NCBI GenBank assembly: GCA_021798435.1
Contig: JAJZGN010000118.1
Coordinates: forward strand, 1-6,209
Source of the DNA: a bacterium
Lineage (GTDB): Bacteria; Chloroflexota; Dormibacteria; Aeolococcales; Bog-877
DNA: 6,209 nt
Reading direction: 5' to 3'
A model generated the notes under the pieces. It worked only from the letters and a program-made list of their open reading frames with translations. It had not been told where the DNA came from and made no database searches. Numbering within the stretch: the stretch's first letter is position 1; each line of letters begins with the position of its first letter. The position numbers and the translations under genes are program-made. Below, one piece after another: positions 1 through 4,964 of the stretch.

Positions 1-939
1 CTCCCCCTGGCTGCCGGTGGCGATGAGGCAGAGCTCGCGGTCGGGAATCCGGGCCAGCTCTCTCGGCCCCACCATCTGTCCCGGCTGGACCGGCATCAAG
101 CCCAGCTTCTGGGCGGTGGCGAAGTTGCGCAGCAGAGTCTGGCCGACGAGGCAGGAGCGGCGCCCGGCGAACCAGGCCAGCTCCAGCGCCTGCTGGACTC
201 GGGCCAGGTTGCTGGCGAAGGTGACCACCACCACCCTGCCCTCGGCTCCCGCCATGACGGCCTCTAGCGCCGGCCTCACCGTGGCCTCCGAGGGCGTGAG
301 CCCCCTGTTCGGGGCGTTGGTGCTGTCGCTGAGCAGGAGCAGAACTCCCTCGCGGCCCAGCTGCGCCAGCCGCCCCAGGTCCGGGGGCTCACCTTGAGTC
401 GGGGTCTGGTCCAGCTTGAAGTCGCCGGTGTGAACCACGAGTCCGGCCGGAGTCCAGATCGCCAGCCCGCAGCTTCCCGGCACGCTGTGGGTCGTCGCCA
501 GGAACTCGACCTCGAGGGCACCCAGCCGGAGACGTTGGCCCGCTCGCACCTCCCTCAGGTCGGGTGTCCCGCGGTGGCCCCGTCGCTCCAGCTTGTTGCG
601 CAGCAGTCCCAGCGTAACCCCCGTTCCGTAAACCGGGACCCGCAGCTCGGTGAGGTGGAAGGGGAGCGCACCGATGTGGTCCTCGTGCCCGTGGGTGAGC
701 ACCACGGCCCGGAGCCGGTCCCGGCGCGTGAGGACGAATCCGATGTCAGGAACGATGATGTCGACCCCCACCTCCTGCGGCTGGGGGAACCGCAGCCCGG
801 CGTCCACCAGCAGCGCATCGGACGCGCACTCGAGTAGAGCCATGTTCTTGCCGATCTCGCCGACCCCTCCCAGGGGTAGAAAGCGGACGGTGCCGGGCCG
901 GGGCGGGGCCAGCAGTGAGGCCGGCTCAGAAGAGTCCAA
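1..939 (-). CDS. rnj: Ribonuclease J, N-terminal 313 residues (3' end cut by window edge)
   Basis: RNase J is a zinc-dependent metallo-beta-lactamase/beta-CASP ribonuclease with endonuclease and 5'-to-3' exonuclease activity, used in cytoplasmic mRNA decay and rRNA maturation. The frame is open to the window edge without a stop. Visible motifs in order: FLPLGGVGEIGKNM near residue 23; the metal-binding HGHEDH at 83-88; THS with H151; TGDFKLD with D173; SDSTNA at 204-209, entering the beta-CASP part; and ATGSQGE at 307-313, where the window ends. Family proteins are about 550 residues, so roughly 240 C-terminal residues are missing, including the last beta-CASP histidine and the C-terminal domain. 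I chose the TTG at 937-939. It places about 22 residues before the conserved FLPLGG, and no ATG, GTG or TTG lies closer in frame. No strong Shine-Dalgarno is seen. The start overlaps the glycosylase stop by 14 nt, suggesting coupled translation. The family is certain; the exact start is not. Confidence 0.93.
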   Translation of the reverse strand, partial: MDSSEPASLLAPPRPGTVRFLPLGGVGEIGKNMALLECASDALLVDAGLRFPQPQEVGVDIIVPDIGFVLTRRDRLRAVVLTHGHEDHIGALPFHLTELRVPVYGTGVTLGLLRNKLERRGHRGTPDLREVRAGQRLRLGALEVEFLATTHSVPGSCGLAIWTPAGLVVHTGDFKLDQTPTQGEPPDLGRLAQLGREGVLLLLSDSTNAPNRGLTPSEATVRPALEAVMAGAEGRVVVVTFASNLARVQQALELAWFAGRRSCLVGQTLLRNFATAQKLGLMPVQPGQMVGPRELARIPDRELCLIATGSQGE

Positions 940-1567
940 GCTGCTCGGGCGGGGCTGGTGGAGGGGCTGCCGGCGGCGCCGCCAGCTGGTCGAGATGGCT
1001 CCGCAGCAACTGGAAGTCCCGCTCCAGCACCTCCAGGAGTTGGGAGTTGTAGAGCGCCGCCGCCGGGTGGTAGCAGGGAAAGTAGCTCCTCTCCCCCACC
1101 TTCAGAACCTGGCCGTGGCAGCGACTGATCCCCGGCGCCGCCGGAATCAGCCGCTGCAGGGCGTGCCGCCCCAGGACCAGGATCGCCTGGGGGCGGATGA
1201 TCTCCACCTGGGCATCCAGGAATGGGGCGCAGGCCGCTACCTCCTCCGGAAGCGGATCGCGATTGCCAGGGGGTCGGGACTTGAGGACGTTGGTGATGAA
1301 GATGTCCTGTCGGCTCAGCCCGATGCCCTCCAAGAGGCGGGTCAGGAGCTGGCCGGCCGCCCCGACGAACGGCCGCCCCTCCTGATCCTCGCGCTCCCCG
1401 GGCGCCTCGCCCACCGCCATGAGACGCGCCGTGGCCGGGCCGTAGCCCGGCACCGCTCGGGTGCGCGTGAGGTGGAGCGGGCAGCGTTGGCACCGCTCCA
1501 CCTCCTCGGCCACCAGGCGCAGCCGCGCCTCGGGACCGACCGCCGGGCTCCAGTCGCTGTCAGGCAC
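926..1567 (-). CDS. Family-4 uracil-DNA glycosylase with C-terminal clamp-binding-like motif
   Basis: The 213-residue protein removes uracil from DNA to begin base excision repair. Family-4 features seen: CQRC at 26-29 (first two iron-sulfur cysteines), GEAPGEREDQEGRPFVG at 53-69 (uracil-binding motif), NVLKSRPPGNR at 93-103, C113 in EVAACAPFL, and YHPAAALYN at 166-174 with the motif-2 histidine H167. Two things are odd. Serine 97 stands where the family normally has the third cluster cysteine (KCRPP), and cysteines at 150 and 165 are not typical there. The C-terminus is a Pro/Ala-rich stretch (196-207) ending in QLGLF at 209-213, which matches the bacterial beta-clamp-binding pentapeptide. 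The start is GTG at 1565-1567, giving an 8-nt overlap with the pnp stop and the usual N-terminal length. I see no clear Shine-Dalgarno, so translation probably depends on pnp. The family is clear; an intact 4Fe-4S cluster is uncertain. Confidence 0.92.
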   Translation of the reverse strand: MPDSDWSPAVGPEARLRLVAEEVERCQRCPLHLTRTRAVPGYGPATARLMAVGEAPGEREDQEGRPFVGAAGQLLTRLLEGIGLSRQDIFITNVLKSRPPGNRDPLPEEVAACAPFLDAQVEIIRPQAILVLGRHALQRLIPAAPGISRCHGQVLKVGERSYFPCYHPAAALYNSQLLEVLERDFQLLRSHLDQLAAPPAAPPPAPPEQLGLF

Positions 1568-3701
1568 CCGGGGAGCCGTCGCCGGCGGCCCCGTTGGCGC
1601 CCTGGTGACCCAGCTCGGTGATGGCCTGTTTGCGCGAGAGGTTGACCCGGCCCCGGTCGTCGATCTCGGTCACCTTGACCATGATCTCGTCGCCGATGTT
1701 GACCACGTCCTCCACCCGGTTCACCCGCTGCTCGGCCAGCTGGGAGATGTGCACCAGCCCGTCCTGGCGAGGCAGGATCTCCACGAAGGCACCGAAGGGC
1801 ATGATCCGGACCACCTTGCCCTTGTAGATGCGCCCCACCTCCACCGACTCGGTGAGATCCCGAATCATGGCGACCGCTCGGTCCATCGCCTCCTCGTCGA
1901 CGGTGGCCAGGGAAACGGTGCCGTCGTCCTCGACATCGATCTGGCAGCCGGTCTCCTCCTGGATCCGGCGAATGGTCTTCCCACCTGGGCCGATGACGTC
2001 CCGGATCTTGTCCGGATGGATGTGGATGGCGGTGATCCGCGGCGCGAAGGTCGACATCACCTCCCGGGGACCGGGAAGGGCGGCCTCCATTTTGTCCAGG
2101 ATGTGCATCCGGCCGCGCCGGGCCTGCTCCAGTGCCCGCCGGAAGACCTCGGGGGTAAGGCCGCTCACCTTGATGTCCATCTGCAGGGCGGTGACCCCGC
2201 GGCGGGTCCCGGCCACCTTGAAGTCCATGTCGCCGAGGGCATCCTCCATCCCCTGGATGTCCGAGAGGATGGCGTAGCGGCTGGAGTCCTGGTCGTCCGT
2301 GACCAGGCCCATGGCGATCCCGCCTACCGGGGCCTTGATCGGGACTCCGGCATCCATAAGGGCCAGGGTGCTGCCACAGACGCTGGCCATTGAGGTGCTG
2401 CCGTTGGAGGAGAGGATCTCGGTCACCACGCGGATGGTGTAGGGGAACTCGCTCTCCGGGGGCACCATCACCCTCACGGCCCGCTCGGCGAGCGCCCCGT
2501 GTCCGATCTCCCTCCGGCCGGGAGACCTGAGGGGACGAGCCTCACCAACCGAGAAGGGTGGGAAGTTGTAGTGGTGCATGTAGCGCTTGAACTCTGCCAG
2601 CCCCAGCCCATCCAGCCGCTGCTGGTCGGAGCTGGTGCCCAGAGTGACGATCGAGAGAGCCTGGGTCTGCCCCCGAGTGAACACCGCGCTCCCGTGGGTC
2701 CTCGGGAGGACTCCCACCTCGCACCAGATGGGCCGGATCTCGTCGAGCCCCCGGCCGTCGGGGCGGATGCCCTCGCTCAGGATGGCTCGCCGTACCGCGC
2801 CCTTGAGGACCGACTCGAAGGCCGCTGAGATGTCCCCGGACCGGTCGGGGAACCGGGACCCCATCTGCTCCTGAACCTCGGCCTTGAGGTCGTCCAGCTG
2901 GCGGTCCCGCTGCGCCTTGTCGGCTTCGCGGAAGGAGCGGTCGACCCGCTCCAAGGCCAGCTCCGTCACCGCCTGCTTGATCTCCGCGGGCACCCCCACA
3001 TGCGGGTAATCGGACTTAGGCCGCCCCACCTTCGCCACCAGCTCGTCGATCATCTCGACCAGCTCTCGGATGCGCCGGTGGGCCCGCGAGAGCGCCTCGA
3101 CCAGCACCTCCTCGGAGACCTCCTGCGCCCCGGCCTCCACCATGTTGATGGCGTCACGGGTCCCGGCCACGATCAGGTCGAGCTCACTGGTCTCGAGGTT
3201 GGGCATGGAGGGGTTCTCGGCCAGCTGGCCGTCGAACAGACCCATCCGCACCGCCGCCACCGGCCCGCCATGAGGGATGTCGCTGATGGCGACGGCGGCG
3301 CCGGCGCCGATCAGAGCGAGGATGGTGGGGTCGTGGACCTGGTCAGTGGAGAGCACGGTGGCCACGATCTGGACGTCGTTGCGGAAGTCCTTGGGGAAGA
3401 GCGGTCGCATCGGGCGGTCGATCATCCGCGAGGCGAGGGTCGCCGCCTCGCCGGGCCGGCCCTCGCGCCGGAAGAAGGCTCCGGGGATGCGCCCGGCAGC
3501 GTACATCTTCTCCTCGTAGTCACAGGTCAGGGGGAAGAAGTCAATTCCCGGGCGCGGGACCCGAGAGGCGGTGGCCGTGACCATCACCACCGTGTCCCCC
3601 TGCCGCACCATGACCGCGCCGTTGGCCTGACCGGCAAGCCAGCCGGTCTCGATGGTTAGCTCCGCGCCCTCGAAGGGGCGCGCGACGTAGGTCCGCTCCA
3701 T
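1560..3701 (-). CDS. pnp: Polynucleotide phosphorylase (polyribonucleotide nucleotidyltransferase)
   Basis: PNPase degrades RNA 3'-to-5' with phosphate, releasing nucleoside diphosphates, and can add tails in reverse. It acts as a cytoplasmic trimer. The 713-residue protein has the usual length and complete order: RNase PH domain 1 (about 5-205) with FFRREGRP at 76-83; the alpha-helical linker (about 230-310); RNase PH domain 2 (about 312-540) with the phosphate site SNGSTSMAS at 432-440 and catalytic residues D487, D493 and K495 in GMEDALGDMDFK; the KH domain with GPGGK at 571-575; and the S1 domain (about 622-692, VGRIYKGKV through VNLSRKQ). A short Gly-rich tail ends the protein. I chose ATG 3699-3701 because AAGGAG lies 4 nt upstream and MERTYVARPFEG begins as homologues do; the in-frame GTG at 3738-3740 has no such support. 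It lies downstream of rpsO, the classical order, and overlaps the glycosylase gene. Confidence 0.98.
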   Translation of the reverse strand: MERTYVARPFEGAELTIETGWLAGQANGAVMVRQGDTVVMVTATASRVPRPGIDFFPLTCDYEEKMYAAGRIPGAFFRREGRPGEAATLASRMIDRPMRPLFPKDFRNDVQIVATVLSTDQVHDPTILALIGAGAAVAISDIPHGGPVAAVRMGLFDGQLAENPSMPNLETSELDLIVAGTRDAINMVEAGAQEVSEEVLVEALSRAHRRIRELVEMIDELVAKVGRPKSDYPHVGVPAEIKQAVTELALERVDRSFREADKAQRDRQLDDLKAEVQEQMGSRFPDRSGDISAAFESVLKGAVRRAILSEGIRPDGRGLDEIRPIWCEVGVLPRTHGSAVFTRGQTQALSIVTLGTSSDQQRLDGLGLAEFKRYMHHYNFPPFSVGEARPLRSPGRREIGHGALAERAVRVMVPPESEFPYTIRVVTEILSSNGSTSMASVCGSTLALMDAGVPIKAPVGGIAMGLVTDDQDSSRYAILSDIQGMEDALGDMDFKVAGTRRGVTALQMDIKVSGLTPEVFRRALEQARRGRMHILDKMEAALPGPREVMSTFAPRITAIHIHPDKIRDVIGPGGKTIRRIQEETGCQIDVEDDGTVSLATVDEEAMDRAVAMIRDLTESVEVGRIYKGKVVRIMPFGAFVEILPRQDGLVHISQLAEQRVNRVEDVVNIGDEIMVKVTEIDDRGRVNLSRKQAITELGHQGANGAAGDGSPGA

Positions 3702-3705
3702 TTCT

Positions 3706-3711
3706 CTCCTT
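3706..3711 (-). promoter_or_regulatory. Ribosome binding site of pnp
   Basis: AAGGAG on the minus strand lies 4 nt before ATG 3699-3701. This site fixes the pnp start and rules against the upstream in-frame GTG at 3738-3740. Confidence 0.8.
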
Positions 3712-3754
3712 GTCGCCGCCCCAAGGGCCGGTAGCGGCACGGCAACGGCCCAGG

Positions 3755-3824
3755 GGCGCGATTAGGGAATGGGGACGAGAGCTGAACTTGCGCTCGGCTC
3801 AGATCGCCAGTCTCCAATCGCGCC
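3755..3824 (-). promoter_or_regulatory. Long stem-loop in the pnp leader (RNase III/autoregulation candidate)
   Basis: A perfect 9-bp inverted repeat is formed by GGCGCGATT (read on the minus strand, 3824 to 3816) and AATCGCGCC (3763 to 3755). It encloses 52 nt. The loop can fold further: GGAGAC and GTCCCC pair with one mismatch, and GAGC with GCTC inside that. The structure ends 53 nt before the pnp start. In Escherichia coli the pnp leader folds into a stem cut by RNase III, after which PNPase represses its own mRNA. Position and shape here suggest an analogous element. The pairing is directly visible; the function is inferred. Confidence 0.5.
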
Positions 3825-3875
3825 GTCCCGACGACCGGTGGCGCAGCCGCTCCCTTCTCGGAAAGCAGCATCTCG

Positions 3876-3915
3876 ATAAACCGACCGGCCGCGGGCGAAG
3901 GCCCGATCTGCCGGT
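3876..3915 (-). terminator. rpsO-pnp intergenic hairpin, probable partial terminator
   Basis: The hairpin begins 12 nt after the rpsO stop. Its outer stem ACCGGC/GCCGGT (3915-3910 with 3889-3884) and inner stem CGGGC/GCCCG (3905-3901 with 3896-3892) close on a 4-nt CTTC loop. A short T-rich run, TTTAT, follows at 3880-3876. The stem is strong but the T-run is short, so incomplete termination or a 3'-end-stabilising hairpin is more likely than a full stop. This would lower pnp output relative to rpsO. Confidence 0.55.
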
Positions 3916-3927
3916 TACTGATCCCGC

Positions 3928-4194
3928 TCAGTGACGCAGCCCCAGCGTGGCAACCAGCGCTCGGTAGCGGGCGATGTCAGTGCGCATCAGGTAGTCCAGG
4001 AGCCGCCGCCGCTTGCCCACCAGCTTCAGCAGCCCGCGGCGGGTGTGGTGATCCTTGGGGTGCGCCTTGAGGTGCTCGGTGAGCTGGCGGATCCGCTCAC
4101 TGAAGATCGCCACCTGGACCTCCGTGGATCCGGTGTCTCCCTCGTGGCGCCGGTGCTCGTCGATGACCGCGAGCTTGGCCTCTCCGGTGAGCAC
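3928..4194 (-). CDS. rpsO: 30S ribosomal protein S15
   Basis: S15 is a primary 16S rRNA-binding protein of the 30S platform and helps form an intersubunit bridge. The 88-residue product has the family length and its signatures: HEGDTGSTEVQVA near 17-29, HPKDHHTRRGLLKLVGKRR near 45-63, and the C-terminal YRALVATLGLRH. The frame stays open upstream, through the tRNA-His gene, but only GTG 4192-4194 gives a family-like N-terminus (LTGEAKLAVIDEH). A strong GAGGAGG at 4212-4206 precedes it, with an 11-nt gap that is a little long. The gene lies after a structured leader of about 160 nt and before pnp. S15 represses its own mRNA through leader structures in several bacteria, and that is plausible here but not shown. 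Confidence 0.96.
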   Translation of the reverse strand: MLTGEAKLAVIDEHRRHEGDTGSTEVQVAIFSERIRQLTEHLKAHPKDHHTRRGLLKLVGKRRRLLDYLMRTDIARYRALVATLGLRH

Positions 4195-4205
4195 TTGCGC
4201 AATCG

Positions 4206-4212
4206 CCTCCTC
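4206..4212 (-). promoter_or_regulatory. Ribosome binding site of rpsO
   Basis: GAGGAGG on the minus strand ends 11 nt before GTG 4192-4194. It is a near-perfect anti-Shine-Dalgarno match at slightly long spacing. No better in-frame start lies between: the only candidate is an ATT codon at 4201-4203, just 2 nt after the site. Confidence 0.65.
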
Positions 4213-4232
4213 AAAGTCGCCACAGGGCCCGC

Positions 4233-4345
4233 ACCGCGCGGTAGGTCCGGCTCCAGCTGGACCCTGGGTCGGCCCGAGGATACCACAGAGATCCTCGCCC
4301 CCGGGGGGCGGGAACGCCCGGTACCGAGAGGCGCCGTCCCGGGCG
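4233..4345 (-). promoter_or_regulatory. Structured 5' leader of rpsO
   Basis: The span between tRNA-His and rpsO holds no gene but several stems. CGCCCGG (4345-4339) pairs with CCGGGCG (4321-4315), 7 bp with a 17-nt loop, starting 8 nt after the tRNA CCA. CGAGGAT/ATCCTCG (4297-4291 with 4281-4275) is a 7-bp stem with a 9-nt loop. A G/C stem at 4296-4310 would compete with it. GGTCC/GGACC (4263-4259 with 4248-4244) is 5 bp. The 10-bp palindrome ACCGCGCGGT (4233-4242) lies about 20 nt above the Shine-Dalgarno. The first hairpin lacks a T-run, so tRNA-His and rpsO may share a transcript. S15 feedback binding is a reasonable but unproven role. Confidence 0.35.
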
Positions 4346-4353
4346 CGGAAAGG

Positions 4354-4431
4354 TGGGGTGGCTAGAGGGACTTGAACCCTCGACCTCCAGGGCCACAACC
4401 TGGCACTCTAACCTACTGAGCTATAGCCACC
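4354..4431 (-). tRNA. tRNA-His (anticodon GTG)
   Basis: The cloverleaf is complete on the minus strand: acceptor GTGGCTA (4430-4424) with TAGCCAC (4364-4358), D arm GCTC...GAGT, anticodon stem CCAGG/CCTGG around loop TTGTGGC with anticodon GTG at 4396-4394, and T arm GAGGG-TTCAAGT-CCCTC. The encoded base G at 4431 and C73 at 4357 form the extra G-1:C73 pair that is the hallmark of tRNA-His. The 3' CCA is encoded at 4356-4354. The gene is preceded by a TATAAT box and lies upstream of rpsO on the same strand. Confidence 0.97.
4400..4428 (+). promoter_or_regulatory. Candidate tadA promoter inside the antisense of tRNA-His
   Basis: On the plus strand CTGGCA (4400-4405) and TATAGC (4423-4428) are 17 nt apart. 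Each matches 4 of 6 sigma-70 consensus bases. A transcript from here would start near 4435 and give tadA a short leader with a good ribosome site. Both boxes lie within sequence constrained by the tRNA cloverleaf, so the match could be chance. Confidence 0.22.
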
Positions 4432-4444
4432 GCGCCGGGGGGCA

Positions 4445-4450
4445 ATTATA
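4445..4450 (-). promoter_or_regulatory. -10 box of the tRNA-His promoter
   Basis: A perfect TATAAT on the minus strand lies 13 nt before the first base of tRNA-His. It is one of very few A/T-rich spots nearby. No convincing -35 element is found at 16-19 nt spacing, and any such element would fall inside the divergent tadA coding region. It could drive tRNA-His and possibly rpsO-pnp and the genes beyond. Confidence 0.6.
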
Positions 4451-4453
4451 TGG

Positions 4454-4458
4454 GGAGG
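4454..4458 (+). promoter_or_regulatory. Ribosome binding site of tadA
   Basis: GGAGG inside a G-rich run ends 5 nt before GTG 4464-4466. This decides the tadA start against the longer open frame that runs through the tRNA gene and against ATG 4533-4535. Confidence 0.7.
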
Positions 4459-4463
4459 GGCGA

Positions 4464-4964
4464 GTGCGCCTGGAGTTGCAAGCGGGCCCTCCTCCGCCCC
4501 CTGGTTCCTGGAGTGACCGGGAGCTGGAGCTGATGCGGCGCTGCCTGCGCCTGGCTCGGGCGGCCGGGCGCCGCGGGGAGGTTCCGGTTGGAGCGCTGGT
4601 GGAGAGGGACGGGCGGGTCCTCGGTGTCGGCTCGAACCGAGTCGAGGTGGGTCAGGACGCCTCCCTCCACGCTGAGCTGGTCGCGCTTCGAGCGGCCAGC
4701 CATCGGGTGGGCGGCTGGCGGCTGGACGGGGCCACCCTTTACTCCACCCTTGAACCCTGCCCGATGTGCGCCGGAGCCGCCCTCCTCGCCCGGGTGTCCC
4801 AGGTGGTGTACGGCGCTCTTGACCCTCGGAAAGGCGCCGACATGAGCGCCTACGACGTGCTCTCCAACTCGAGCGGCAATCATCACCCGTTGGTCTCCAG
4901 GGGTTGCCTGGGGCAGGAGTCGGGGGCGCTGCTGCAGGCCTTCTTTCAGCGGCTGCGCCAGTGA
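4464..4964 (+). CDS. tadA: tRNA-specific adenosine deaminase TadA
   Basis: TadA converts adenosine 34 to inosine in the anticodon of tRNA-Arg(ACG), letting one tRNA read several arginine codons. It is a zinc enzyme of the cytidine/deoxycytidylate deaminase fold. The 166-residue product shows EVPVGALV near 39-46; the HAE motif with zinc ligand H69 and proton-shuttling E71; PCPMCAGA with zinc ligands C99 and C102; and a TadA-like second half (GALDPRKGADMSAYDVL, then NHHPLV and a C-terminal FFQRLR). The start is GTG 4464-4466, set by GGAGG 5 nt upstream; the frame is open further back only because it reads through the reverse of tRNA-His. It is divergent from tRNA-His by 32 bp and overlaps the next gene by GTGA. 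The target tRNA-Arg is not in the window. Confidence 0.95.
   Translation: MRLELQAGPPPPPGSWSDRELELMRRCLRLARAAGRRGEVPVGALVERDGRVLGVGSNRVEVGQDASLHAELVALRAASHRVGGWRLDGATLYSTLEPCPMCAGAALLARVSQVVYGALDPRKGADMSAYDVLSNSSGNHHPLVSRGCLGQESGALLQAFFQRLRQ

Noticed and set aside
555..1493. A 312-residue minus-strand open frame across the glycosylase and RNase J genes
   Set aside because: It is out of frame with two clear family matches, is low-complexity Gly/Pro/Ala/Arg/Ser-rich, and ends inside RNase J. It is a GC-rich shadow frame.
1461..2393. Long plus-strand open frames antisense to pnp (also 3000-3659)
   Set aside because: They mirror a fully conserved PNPase gene and show no recognisable domain or start signal.
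3738..3740. In-frame GTG as an upstream pnp start
   Set aside because: It adds 13 unconserved residues and has no ribosome site, while ATG 3699-3701 has AAGGAG at 4 nt and a family-like N-terminus.
3656..3871. A 71-residue minus-strand frame in the rpsO-pnp gap
   Set aside because: It overlaps the pnp start and the leader stem-loop, lacks a ribosome site and has no recognisable sequence.
4353..4463. N-terminal extension of tadA through the tRNA-His region, and of rpsO up to 4398
   Set aside because: Both extensions translate the tRNA gene or its reverse. The cloverleaf and Shine-Dalgarno positions favour the internal GTG starts.
4904..4960. ATG 4904 as the hydrolase start
   Set aside because: It lies 57 nt inside tadA, and the extra residues are out-of-frame tadA sequence with no hydrolase character.
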